This document shows positions 11,210-19,223 of a stretch of 64,000 bases of DNA, in pieces. Under the pieces are notes generated by a model. The model saw only the letters and a list, made by a program, of their open reading frames with translations. It was not told where the DNA came from and searched no databases. A program made the translations under genes and the position numbers. Within the stretch, counting starts at the first letter, position 1, and every line of letters starts with the position of its first letter. The DNA is taken from the NCBI GenBank assembly GCA_029565395.1, contig JAKQOG010000010.1:1-64000 (forward strand), in the 5' to 3' direction. Source of the stretch: Candidatus Hydrogenedentota bacterium. GTDB taxonomy: Bacteria; Hydrogenedentota; Hydrogenedentia; Hydrogenedentales; CAILVY01.

Positions 11210-11415
11210 ATGAAGAAAAAACATTCAGGGTGTAAAGCGGATTTTCTCCCGATTCCGTCTATACCTATTGCCAGATGGGTAAATACCAGAATGCACTGGA
11301 TCTCAATGCGGAGATAATCCGGTTATTCCCAAGAGCGAAAGGACCCCGTACAGCACGGTCTAAGATAATGAAACATGTTGATAAAGACGTGCTGAAATCC
11401 GAACATTCTCAATGA
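11210..11415 (+). pseudogene. Decayed TPR-like gene fragment
   Basis: An ATG at 11210 with GGAAGGG 7 bases upstream opens a short frame (MKKKHSGCKADFLPIP) that soon ends. In another frame, 11251-11415 reads DSVYTYCQMGKYQNALDLNAEIIRLFP, which looks like one tetratricopeptide repeat, followed by a short lysine-rich tail and a stop. That frame has no start codon of its own. The simplest reading is a small gene broken by a frameshift, or a remnant. No full-length relative could be checked. Confidence 0.4.
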
Positions 11416-11473
11416 AAAAATAGTTGGGAAAACAAGGGCATAATTAAAAGTGCTTTGGTTTCCCCGCCTCCCC

Positions 11474-11510
11474 CTCTCTGCGATCCTCAGCGTTCTTTGC
11501 GCTCTCTGCG
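11474..11510. repeat. 9-bp imperfect tandem repeat, CTCTCTGCG type
   Basis: Consecutive units are CTCTCTGCG, ATCCTCAGCG, TTCTTTGCG and CTCTCTGCG. A reverse-oriented CGCAGAG follows near 11538, so the stretch could fold with it. Confidence 0.7.
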
Positions 11511-11579
11511 TTTAAGAAAAATTCCATCATAGAGTCCGCAGAGGCACGCCGAGTAAAGAACATCAAATACATTTTCTCA

Positions 11580-11615
11580 AATCCGCGAAAATCCGATTAA
11601 TCCGTGTTATCCGCG
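11580..11615. repeat. 9-bp imperfect tandem repeat, AATCCGNGN type
   Basis: Four 9-base units in exact phase: AATCCGCGA, AAATCCGAT, TAATCCGTG, TTATCCGCG. The central ATCCG is invariant. It lies in non-coding DNA downstream of the HAD phosphatase gene. Confidence 0.75.
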
Positions 11616-11672
11616 TTCTATTCTTTATCTCGCAATCGATTTAGCAAGTGAATTTTAAGACTATTCGCACAA

Positions 11673-12452
11673 CTATTCGCCAAGCGCCTGATGCAATTCT
11701 TTGACGGATGGGAACACAAAATCGGGGCGGCGGGGGACGTGCTCGAGGTCACAGGGTTGGGTTTCGCCGCTGAGGACCAATATGGAGGCGATCCCGGCTT
11801 GGAAGGCCATTTCCATGTCGGTATAGAGGCGGTCGCCGACCATGGCGGTTTCTCCGGGGACGGCGCAGAGGCGGGTCATGCCCATGCGGACCATCCAGGG
11901 GTTCGGTTTGCCAAGATATAACGGCGTACGGCCTGTAGAGGCTTCGAGAAGGGCCGCAATAGAGCCGCAGTCCGGAATATAGCCATGGTTCTCGGGGCAG
12001 GCCTTATCGGGATTGGTGGCAAGGTAGGGCAGCCCTTTTCGCAGCAGCAGGCAGGCCGTTTCCAGTTTTGCGTACGTGAGTGTTTTGTCAAAAGCCAATA
12101 CGACGGCTTCCGGGGCTTCGGTTGTCACTTCTATGCCCGCGCGCCGCAGTTCGTCTTCAAAAGAAGGGGTGGCGAGGGCAAATACCCGCTGGAAGGTTGT
12201 GTGAAGTCTGATATACTCCACGGTAGCCTCTCCTGCGGTGAGGATGTTGTCCGGTGCAGCATGAATGCCCATGCGGCAGAGCTTGTCGCTATATTGTTCG
12301 GCGTTTCCGGAGGGATTATTGGTAAAAAAGAGGTAGCGGCGTTGGGTGGCACGGAGAAATTGGACAAACTCGGCAGCGCCGGGGATCGGGGCATGTCCGA
12401 GATACACCGTGCCGTCCATATCCAATAGAAAAGCATTGAGATCGTTAAGCAT
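11673..12452 (-). CDS. HAD-IIA family phosphatase (NagD-like)
   Basis: This is a cytosolic sugar- or nucleotide-phosphate phosphatase of the haloacid dehalogenase superfamily. The 259 residues show motif I with the nucleophile in LLDMDGTVYLG (residues 9-19), motif II FFTNNPSG near 43, the C2-type cap, a lysine in LGKPNPWM near 180, and motif IV MVGDRLYTDMEMAFQAGI near 205. This order is typical of NagD/AraL-type enzymes. Its start lies 10 bases after the stop of the TrkA-C gene, so the two are probably co-transcribed. Substrate unknown. Confidence 0.92.
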   Translation of the reverse strand: MLNDLNAFLLDMDGTVYLGHAPIPGAAEFVQFLRATQRRYLFFTNNPSGNAEQYSDKLCRMGIHAAPDNILTAGEATVEYIRLHTTFQRVFALATPSFEDELRRAGIEVTTEAPEAVVLAFDKTLTYAKLETACLLLRKGLPYLATNPDKACPENHGYIPDCGSIAALLEASTGRTPLYLGKPNPWMVRMGMTRLCAVPGETAMVGDRLYTDMEMAFQAGIASILVLSGETQPCDLEHVPRRPDFVFPSVKELHQALGE

Positions 12453-12462
12453 GGATGTTTTT

Positions 12463-13572
12463 TTAGCCTTCCCCGGAAACTTCCGACATATAGCGAATCT
12501 GGCTGGCCTCCAGGGATTGTTGCCGTTCGGCGCGGCTGATGGCGGCTCGTTCCATATATTTTGCTTCTCCCGCCGGATCCCGCATCAAGTCGTCCAGGGC
12601 GGCAATGTCCTCAACGGGTCCATACACGATGAGGGTATCTTCCCCGCGGATGTGGGTATGTCCTGTTGGCGTTCCCACATATCCGCCGCCAACACGTTTA
12701 ATGCCCAGCACCGTGACGCCCAGATCCGCCAGGCGTACCTGGCTTAATTGTTTGTTGACTATCCAGCTTTTCAGGCGGACAATAATTTCCGTGACGCCAT
12801 AGCCTTCCCCTCGGGCATCGGCTTCCTTTTTCCACCGGGTGCGTTGCTCTTCCACCATGGCCCAATGTTTCGCTCCTTCCAGGGCGTCACTTTTGCATCT
12901 GTCCAAATCGAGAATGCGTTCGCGTGAACCATACACAATCAACTGGTCGTCCCGGCGGATGTACGTGCTTCCCACAGGGGTGCCGACAAACTCCCCATTG
13001 TTCCGGTGAATGCCCAAAATATTGATTCCAATATCGGAAAGACGTAATTCATCCAGCCGTCTTCCCACCAACCAGTCATCAGGCTCGATATCGAGTTCGG
13101 TTACATTATATCCGGCGCCCAATTGCAGGAGATTAACAAAGTCATGAACTTCCAAATGGGTGAAGCGGCGCAACGCCCAACTGATGGCACGGAACATCAG
13201 GTCATCCACCCATTTGCTGGTGCCCACAAACCATAGAATAAGCAATAGCACGATCAAGAATCCGAATCGCACGCCGGACGGCGTTTCACTTTGCGCGGAA
13301 AAGGCGCCGAGTGTGGCCGCGACCATGCCGATAAACCCAACACTGCCAAAAAACATTAATAGACTGACAATCTGCCGCCGCACTGGATGGTTCACCATAT
13401 TCTCGGCTTCTGTGGTGGTATAGCCGCAGAGGCTGAACGCCGAGCGGGCCTGAAACCTGGCCATTTCCCGGGACATGCCGGTGAAGGTCAAGGCGGCAGC
13501 GGCAATGCGATTCACCAGAATATTCAGCAGGACAATCACCACCAAGGCAATCAAGGCTGTGGTAAATCCCAA
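12463..13572 (-). CDS. Membrane protein with two TrkA-C (RCK-C) domains
   Basis: The 369-residue protein has three predicted membrane helices (about 4-28, 67-90, 102-118), then two RCK-C domains (about 155-225 and 265-345). Each has the LGI-R--G--VGTP-G-T-I---D-LIVYG signature that binds regulatory ligands in ion transport proteins. I place the start at a TTG, base 13572, because AAGGAGGG lies 7 bases upstream and the first helix begins immediately. A longer frame reaching 14049 would run antisense through the pilin gene and has no sensible N-terminus. It lacks a pore or carrier signature, so a role in potassium or other ion sensing is inference. It is followed by the HAD phosphatase. Confidence 0.85.
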   Translation of the reverse strand: MGFTTALIALVVIVLLNILVNRIAAAALTFTGMSREMARFQARSAFSLCGYTTTEAENMVNHPVRRQIVSLLMFFGSVGFIGMVAATLGAFSAQSETPSGVRFGFLIVLLLILWFVGTSKWVDDLMFRAISWALRRFTHLEVHDFVNLLQLGAGYNVTELDIEPDDWLVGRRLDELRLSDIGINILGIHRNNGEFVGTPVGSTYIRRDDQLIVYGSRERILDLDRCKSDALEGAKHWAMVEEQRTRWKKEADARGEGYGVTEIIVRLKSWIVNKQLSQVRLADLGVTVLGIKRVGGGYVGTPTGHTHIRGEDTLIVYGPVEDIAALDDLMRDPAGEAKYMERAAISRAERQQSLEASQIRYMSEVSGEG

Positions 13573-13678
13573 TTTCCTACCCTCCTTTTTATTTTGTGAG
13601 TCTGTGAGGCTTGTTTCCTGTATGTTGGAGGTAATTTTGCCAAGGTGCGGAGAAGGGATCAAGCAAATAACGAAGAGG

Positions 13679-13699
13679 CAGTGACAAAAAATGTCACTG
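13679..13699. promoter_or_regulatory. Perfect 8-bp inverted repeat in divergent region
   Basis: CAGTGACA (13679-13686) and TGTCACTG (13692-13699) flank an AAAAA spacer. It lies between the TrkA-C gene and the pilin gene, about 120 bases upstream of the sigma-54 promoter. That spacing suits an activator site, but it could equally be an operator for the minus-strand gene. Confidence 0.45.
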
Positions 13700-13802
13700 G
13701 ATGACCTAAACGGGAGACAAAAAGAGGCGCAGAAAGGAGGCAATAGTGCCTGGAAATCTCGATTTCTTATGGTTTTGGCGGGTTTTGAGGGGCCAAATGG
13801 AT

Positions 13803-13819
13803 TGGTACGGAAGTTGCTT
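13803..13819 (+). promoter_or_regulatory. Sigma-54 promoter of the pilin gene
   Basis: TGGTACG, four bases, then TTGCTT matches the -24/-12 consensus TGGCACG-N4-TTGCW, with the invariant GG and GC at the right spacing. It ends 87 bases before the pilin ATG. Sigma-54 control by PilR-type activators is well known for pilA genes. Confidence 0.8.
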
Positions 13820-13906
13820 TTTAATTCTTCGTAAGTTGAAAACGGAAAGGGCGCAGCCTGAAGGCAAGCGTCCATAACCACAACCCAATTTGAGGAGGAA
13901 AAGCCT

Positions 13907-14353
13907 ATGAGTAAGAAATCCGGTTTCACATTGATTGAGTTGATGATTGTAGTAGCGATTATTGCGATTATCGCGGCGATTGCCATTCCGAACCTGCTGC
14001 GTTCGCGGATGCAGTCGAATGAGTCGGCGGCCATCGGCAACCTGCGCACGATTTGCGGCGCGGAAGTGGCCTATCATTCGGCCAACTATCAGTATGCCAT
14101 TACGTTTGATGCGTTGACGACTCCGCCTGCCGCGGGTGCTCCTGCCTACTTGGAAGGCGCGTGGGGCGCTCCGAAGAGCGGCTACAATTACACGATGGGC
14201 GGCACGGCTGCGAACTTTAGCTCCAATGCCGATCCGGAGACGATGAATCAGACGGGAAGCAAGGGCTTCTTCGTGGATGCGAGCGGCGTGATTCGGTATG
14301 CCGTGGGCGCGGCAGCCGATGCGAATGCCACACCGATTGGCCAGACGAGCTGA
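13907..14353 (+). CDS. Type IV pilin-like prepilin
   Basis: This 148-residue prepilin begins MSKKSG/FTLIELMIVVAIIAI. It has a short basic leader, cleavage after Gly6, glutamate at position +5 of the mature protein, and a hydrophobic helix ending in IPNLLRSRMQSNESAAIGNL. These are the marks of class III-signal pilins processed by PilD and assembled at the inner membrane. The C-terminal half is Ala/Gly/Thr-rich without a visible disulfide pair. GAGGAGG precedes the ATG, and a sigma-54 promoter and a strong terminator frame it as a single-gene unit. That isolation and implied high expression favour a major pilin, though a type II secretion pseudopilin is possible. Confidence 0.9.
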   Translation: MSKKSGFTLIELMIVVAIIAIIAAIAIPNLLRSRMQSNESAAIGNLRTICGAEVAYHSANYQYAITFDALTTPPAAGAPAYLEGAWGAPKSGYNYTMGGTAANFSSNADPETMNQTGSKGFFVDASGVIRYAVGAAADANATPIGQTS

Positions 14354-14371
14354 TAAACACTAAGACCGCGT

Positions 14372-14416
14372 GAAACGCCGGCGGCGAGGGAAACCCCGCC
14401 GCCGGTTTCCATTTTT
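14372..14416 (+). terminator. Strong rho-independent terminator after the pilin gene
   Basis: A 9-bp GC stem (14378-14386 with 14397-14405) has an inner GGG/CCC pairing and an outer GAAA/TTTC extension, then TTTTT at 14412-14416. It begins 18 bases after the stop. Confidence 0.9.
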
Positions 14417-14547
14417 GGGGATCCTTCTTTATGCCCGGTTCCGGGCGGGATACAGCCAAAGGCCGGGGGGAATTGAAAGTGCCGTATTCAGTGTGTATGG
14501 TGAAGTGAACAGTGCTTTACCTTTTAGCTGTGCAAAGGAGGAAAACC

Positions 14548-17400
14548 ATGGCGGTCATAACATTTTTTTTGGTTTCTTTGCTGAATGCGGGGGGAGAAGA
14601 ACCCATGATAGGCGCAGGATTATCCGAGGCGGAATGGCCGCCGATCACCTGTGAACAGCGGGCGGGGGCGTATTGGTGGTGGATGGGGAGCGCGGCGGAT
14701 GAAAAGAACATAACACGTCAACTGGAACTGTATAAGGCGGCGGGTATGGGAGGGGTGCATATTATCCCGATTTATGGCGCTAAAGGGTATGAGGACCGGT
14801 ATGTGGAATACCTCAGCCCGAGATGGTTGGAACTATTGAATCATGCCGTAGCCGAAGGGAAGCGGCTGGGGCTTTGGGTGGATATGACGACGGGCACGGG
14901 GTGGTGTTTCGGCGGGCCGAATATCACACCGGACCTGGCCTGTGCGGCGGTGCAATTACAGACGCAAGAGATGCGGGGAGACGCCGTTTTTCATTTGGAA
15001 CCTGTTCCGGGACTGCTTCAAACAGTTACAACCTTCAACAACGACGGATTGGCAGTAAATTTGACTGGACAAGTGACCAAGGAAGGGAAATTGGACTGGA
15101 CGGCGCCCCCTGGCGCCTGGAAGGTATATGCCGTATTCCAGAAACCTGCGGATCGCATGGTAAAACGGTCAGCGCCGGGTGGAGCGGGGCATATGTTGAA
15201 TCCTTTTTATGGGGAGGCGGTGCAGCAATATTTGAAAAGGTTTGATACGGCATTTAGCGGATATCAAGGACTGATGCCGCGTGCGATGTATCATGATTCG
15301 TATGAATACCAATCGGATTGGTCGCCAGACTTGCTGCAAGCCTTTGAAATAGGCCGCGGTTACCGGTTGCAGGATTATCTGCCAGTGTTTTTCGAGGGGG
15401 GCGATCCCGATCTGGCCAGCCGGATTAAATGCGACTATCGGGAGACCCTTTCCGACATGATGGTGGATAATTTCATCCGGCCGTGGACCGCTTGGGCGAA
15501 TCAGAAGGGTTGTGTCACCCGGAATCAGGCGCATGGTTCGCCTGGGAATCTTCTGGATCTGTATGCGGCGGCGGATATCCCGGAGACGGAGATGTTTAAT
15601 AAAGACCGTAATCCGTTGGTGAGCAAGTTTGCGTCGTCCGCCGCGCATGTGACAGGCAAAGTGAAGGTCGCCTCAGAAACCGGGACGTGGTTGAAGGAGC
15701 ATTTTAATGAGACCCTGGCCGACATGAAGGACTTGGTGGATGAATTGTTCGTGAGCGGTGTGAATCATGTGGTATATCACGGGACGTGTTATTCTCCGGA
15801 AGACGCGCCGTGGCCGGGATGGCTCTTTTATGCTTCCACGCAAATGAATCCCCGCAATTCCTTCTGGCGGGATGTTCCTGCGCTGAATGAGTACATTGCC
15901 CGATGCCAGGCGGTATTGCAAACAGGCCGATCCGATAATGACATTCTGGTGTATTGGCCCATTCACGATGTCTGGCACACTCCGGAGGGCCGCGTTATCC
16001 AGATGACCGTGCATAAAACGGAGTGGCTGACGAAGCAACCTATTGGAAACGTAGCGCAGGAACTCTGGCAGCGCGGCTATGCCTTCGATTATGTGTCGGA
16101 TCGGATGTTAGAACAAGCCAGAGCGGCAAATGGCTTGGTAATGATGCCGGGAGGTGAGTATCGCATCCTCCTGATGCCGCCGTGTCAGCATATTCCGGTA
16201 CGGACGATGGAAATAGTGCTCCAATTGGCGGAACAAGGCGCCACAGTAGTATTTACAAAAAAAATTCCGGAAGATGTGCCAGGATTGGGGAAACTGGAGG
16301 AGCGCCGCACGGCATTACAGGCACTGACCGCAATGTTGCAATGGAATGAAAGCCATGACGAGGCACGCCTTGGCCGGGGAATGGTTTTGCTTACAAAAAC
16401 TGTGGATACATGTCTGGAGAATGCAGGGATTATCCGAGAAGGAATGATGGATACTCCCGGTATCCAATTTATTCGCCGTTGTGATGAAAAGGGACGGTAT
16501 TATTTTATTTCCAACCGGGGAGTTCTTAAGGAAAATGCTGGAAAAGATTCTCCCTTGGATCAATGGCTTATATTGGCCACTCCATCGAAGAGCAGTGTTA
16601 TTGTTGAGGACAAAACAACAGTACTGGAAAATGGCAGAATCACTACATCTTTTGAAGGATGGTTACCTTTAGCCGGGGTAGTGAAAAGTGCAGTGCTTAT
16701 GGATCCTATGACCGGCGCCATCGGCAAAGCAGATCTTCGCGCTGTTTCAGATCAAAAAACAGACGTGTATCTATCTCTCGAATGCGGTCAATCCATCATC
16801 GTGCGCACATTTAATGAACACGAATCGCAGAAACCGAAGTGGACGTATTGGGAAAAGGCCGGGGAACCTGCTGAAGTTAAAGGCACCTGGAATATTCAGT
16901 TTATCGAAGGCGGATCTGAGCTTCCCCCCCCTATTCAAACGGATCGATTGGACTCGTGGACAGAACTGGGCGGTGATAAAGCAAAGCGGTTTGCCGGTAC
17001 GGCGCGGTATGCGCTGAATTTTGATTGTCCTGGAGATGTGGCGAGCGGGTGGCGGCTGGATTTGGGACATGTGGCGGAAACTGCGCGTGTTCGATTGAAT
17101 GGGCAGGATCTGGGTGTTTTGATCTGCCCGCCGTTTTGGGTAAACGTGCCGTCCGGTCTGATGAAATCCCAGGGGAACTCTCTGGAGGTGGAAATAACCA
17201 ATCTATGCGCGAACCGCATTCGTGATCTGGATCGGCGGGGGGTGGAATGGCGCAAATTTTATGACATTAATCTTGTCAATCTCGACTATAAACCGTTTGA
17301 TGCTTCACGCTGGCCATTGCGTCCGTCGGGTCTTCTGGGCCCGGTGACGCTTACGGCGTTGCAGGAGAAGTTGGTTGATGCACGGGGGGGAATGTTATGA
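14548..17400 (+). CDS. Glycoside hydrolase, GH106-like (alpha-L-rhamnosidase type)
   Basis: The 950-residue product begins at the ATG preceded by AGGAGG at 14536-14541, with a short hydrophobic N-terminus (MAVITFFLVSLLNAG) that may be a signal peptide. The core starts with AYWWWMGSAADEKNITRQLELYKAAGMGGVHIIPIYG and continues with LGLWVDMTTGTGWCFGGPNI, as in GH106 proteins. The C-terminal 150 residues form a beta-sandwich (WRLDLGHVAETARVRLNGQDLGVL). GH106 enzymes remove L-rhamnose from plant or algal polysaccharides; substrate here is inferred. The next gene starts inside its last codons. No catalytic glutamates were assigned. Confidence 0.8.
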   Translation: MAVITFFLVSLLNAGGEEPMIGAGLSEAEWPPITCEQRAGAYWWWMGSAADEKNITRQLELYKAAGMGGVHIIPIYGAKGYEDRYVEYLSPRWLELLNHAVAEGKRLGLWVDMTTGTGWCFGGPNITPDLACAAVQLQTQEMRGDAVFHLEPVPGLLQTVTTFNNDGLAVNLTGQVTKEGKLDWTAPPGAWKVYAVFQKPADRMVKRSAPGGAGHMLNPFYGEAVQQYLKRFDTAFSGYQGLMPRAMYHDSYEYQSDWSPDLLQAFEIGRGYRLQDYLPVFFEGGDPDLASRIKCDYRETLSDMMVDNFIRPWTAWANQKGCVTRNQAHGSPGNLLDLYAAADIPETEMFNKDRNPLVSKFASSAAHVTGKVKVASETGTWLKEHFNETLADMKDLVDELFVSGVNHVVYHGTCYSPEDAPWPGWLFYASTQMNPRNSFWRDVPALNEYIARCQAVLQTGRSDNDILVYWPIHDVWHTPEGRVIQMTVHKTEWLTKQPIGNVAQELWQRGYAFDYVSDRMLEQARAANGLVMMPGGEYRILLMPPCQHIPVRTMEIVLQLAEQGATVVFTKKIPEDVPGLGKLEERRTALQALTAMLQWNESHDEARLGRGMVLLTKTVDTCLENAGIIREGMMDTPGIQFIRRCDEKGRYYFISNRGVLKENAGKDSPLDQWLILATPSKSSVIVEDKTTVLENGRITTSFEGWLPLAGVVKSAVLMDPMTGAIGKADLRAVSDQKTDVYLSLECGQSIIVRTFNEHESQKPKWTYWEKAGEPAEVKGTWNIQFIEGGSELPPPIQTDRLDSWTELGGDKAKRFAGTARYALNFDCPGDVASGWRLDLGHVAETARVRLNGQDLGVLICPPFWVNVPSGLMKSQGNSLEVEITNLCANRIRDLDRRGVEWRKFYDINLVNLDYKPFDASRWPLRPSGLLGPVTLTALQEKLVDARGGML

Positions 17401-19123
17401 TTGCGCCGGAGGCTGCATGGCGCATAGTGCACAACAGGATAGTTCAAACGCAATAACAAGACCCGGTATGGAACTTCATCATAACCGGGGAGAACGGCGT
17501 TTGACCGGTTTAGGCATTAGTGAGGGGGTGGCGCTGGGGCGCGTTCGGCTGGTGGAATCGCATAAACACAAGGCCATACCCTTCTTTACGCTGTCGCCTG
17601 AGGATATCCCGGAGGAGAAGACGCGTTTGGCCGCTGCGATAGAGACCGCCGCCGGGCAATTAGACGAACTGATGGCTATTGTGACGAAAAAGATTGGCCC
17701 TGCCCAAGCGAATATATTCTTTGCGCAGAAGATGATGGTCCAAGATGATGTGCTTCGGCAGCAGATGATGGACGTGATAGAACAGCAGCGTTTGAATGCG
17801 GAATCGGCGGTGGAAAAAACTCTTGAGGCCTACGAAGCGCTGTTGTCGGAGGTGGATAACAGCTATCTCAAAGAGCGCGCTTCGGATATCGGGGAGATCC
17901 GGCGGCGTCTACAAGACATTCTCCGGGCGAGCCTGCCGGAGGATGTGCAGGTCAGGCAGGATCAAGCCGGGGTGGAGGGGATGTGCATTGTGGTGGCGGA
18001 AGAATTAACTCCCAGCGAAACGGTGGGTTTGGATACCGCGCATACGGTGGGGTTTGTCACGGAACGGGGCGGCCCCTCCTCGCATGCGGCGATTCTGGCG
18101 CGGGCGCTCGGCATCCCCGCGGTGAGCGGCATCAAGAATTTGATGAATTTTTTCGCACACGGTGAAGAGGCGTTGATTAACGGAAGCACCGGCGAAGTGA
18201 TTCTGGCGCCGGTGGCGGCCACCTTGAGGTTGTATCCCGCGGCAAAACGTCCGATGGTGCGGCGTTTGACGCCAGTGCCACCGGTGCCGGGAGTGGTCGT
18301 GATGGCGAATATCAGTTTGGCGTCGGAGGTGGAGGTGGTGAAATCGGTTCAGGCGGAGGGCATCGGACTCTACCGGACGGAGTTTGAACTGTTGGCAGCG
18401 GGCCGCATGCTGAGCGAGGAGGAGCAGTGCGAGCGGTATTCGGTGGTGGTGAAGGGTGTGGAGGGCCGTCCGGTGTATATTCGTTTGTTTGATTTAGGCA
18501 GCGACAAGCCAGCCTCCTTTCTGGATATTCCAACAGAAGAAAATCCCTGTTTGGGATATCGTGGGGCACGGCTGTTGTTGGGGCAGCCGGAATTGTTCAT
18601 TACACAGGCGCGGGCAATAGCGCAGGTATCAACGCAGGGGCCGGTGCACATTGTGTATCCGATGATCAGCGATATCGACCAGTTTTTAAAATTACGAGAA
18701 CTTTTCCGGCAGCATACACAGGATATTAAACAGGGGGAAATTAAGCACGGCGTGATGCTGGAGGTGCCCTCGGCGTGCCTGATGGCGCGGGAGATGCTGG
18801 AAGCGGCGGATTTCGCGAGCATTGGGTCGAATGATCTGTTTCAATATCTCTTTGCTCTGGACAGAAACAATGAACGCGTAGCGCCGGATTACCGTCCGGA
18901 TCGTCCGGTTTTTTGGAATCTCCTCAAACAGATTCTGGAAGCCGCACGGGCGGCGGGGAAACCGGTGTCGCTCTGCGGTGAAATCGGAGGGCAACCCCAA
19001 TATTTGCCGCGCCTGCTTGACATGGCCCTGTGTACGGTGAGCGTGAATCCGCGGTTTGTCGGTCTGGCGCGGATGGCTGCCCGGCGATGGCACAAGACCC
19101 TTCCCTTGAATAAGCGTTCGTGA
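17378..19123 (+). CDS. ptsI: PEP-protein phosphotransferase (PTS enzyme I)
   Basis: Enzyme I autophosphorylates from phosphoenolpyruvate and passes the phosphate to HPr. The 581 residues contain the HPr-binding N-terminal region starting at RLTGLGISEGVALG, the phosphohistidine loop GGPSSHAAILARALGIPAVSG (His about 236), the TIM-barrel region with GIGLYRTEFE, and CGEIGGQPQYLPRLLDMAL near the end. The start is uncertain. ATG 17378 has AGGAG 10 bases upstream and overlaps the preceding gene by 23 bases; ATG 17417 and 17468 are alternatives nearer the usual N-terminus. No HPr or EII gene is visible, so a regulatory PTS is possible. Confidence 0.9.
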   Translation: MHGGECYDCAGGCMAHSAQQDSSNAITRPGMELHHNRGERRLTGLGISEGVALGRVRLVESHKHKAIPFFTLSPEDIPEEKTRLAAAIETAAGQLDELMAIVTKKIGPAQANIFFAQKMMVQDDVLRQQMMDVIEQQRLNAESAVEKTLEAYEALLSEVDNSYLKERASDIGEIRRRLQDILRASLPEDVQVRQDQAGVEGMCIVVAEELTPSETVGLDTAHTVGFVTERGGPSSHAAILARALGIPAVSGIKNLMNFFAHGEEALINGSTGEVILAPVAATLRLYPAAKRPMVRRLTPVPPVPGVVVMANISLASEVEVVKSVQAEGIGLYRTEFELLAAGRMLSEEEQCERYSVVVKGVEGRPVYIRLFDLGSDKPASFLDIPTEENPCLGYRGARLLLGQPELFITQARAIAQVSTQGPVHIVYPMISDIDQFLKLRELFRQHTQDIKQGEIKHGVMLEVPSACLMAREMLEAADFASIGSNDLFQYLFALDRNNERVAPDYRPDRPVFWNLLKQILEAARAAGKPVSLCGEIGGQPQYLPRLLDMALCTVSVNPRFVGLARMAARRWHKTLPLNKRS

Positions 19124-19133
19124 TACAAGGATC

Positions 19134-19161
19134 TTGAAAGTATCCGGACAATGTGTATAAT
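19134..19161 (+). promoter_or_regulatory. Sigma-70-type promoter before the sulfatase-fold gene
   Basis: TTGAAA (19134-19139) and TATAAT (19156-19161) are separated by 16 bases, giving a leader of about 55 bases to the ATG at 19224. Confidence 0.6.
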
Positions 19162-19223
19162 GTTACTAGGTTAAGTAAAGTGTCTCGTGTAACACGCAAT
19201 TCAACCATAGAGGCCTGGTAATT

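Larger units (their letters stand above)
11035..11672. other. 638-bp intergenic region with repeats
   Basis: This holds the heptamer repeat (11037-11083), the gene remnant (11210-11415) and two 9-bp periodic stretches (11474-11510, 11580-11615), described separately. It lies between convergent genes. I see no other gene or RNA. Confidence 0.7.
13573..13906. other. Divergent regulatory region, TrkA-C gene / pilin
   Basis: These 334 non-coding bases hold the Shine-Dalgarno sequence of the TrkA-C gene, the inverted repeat, the sigma-54 promoter and a roughly 80-base pilin leader. No additional gene is apparent. Confidence 0.7.

Noticed and set aside
12463-14049. 528-codon reading of the TrkA-C gene
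   Set aside because: The first 159 codons run antisense through the pilin gene and its promoter; a TTG with a strong Shine-Dalgarno at 13572 is a better start.
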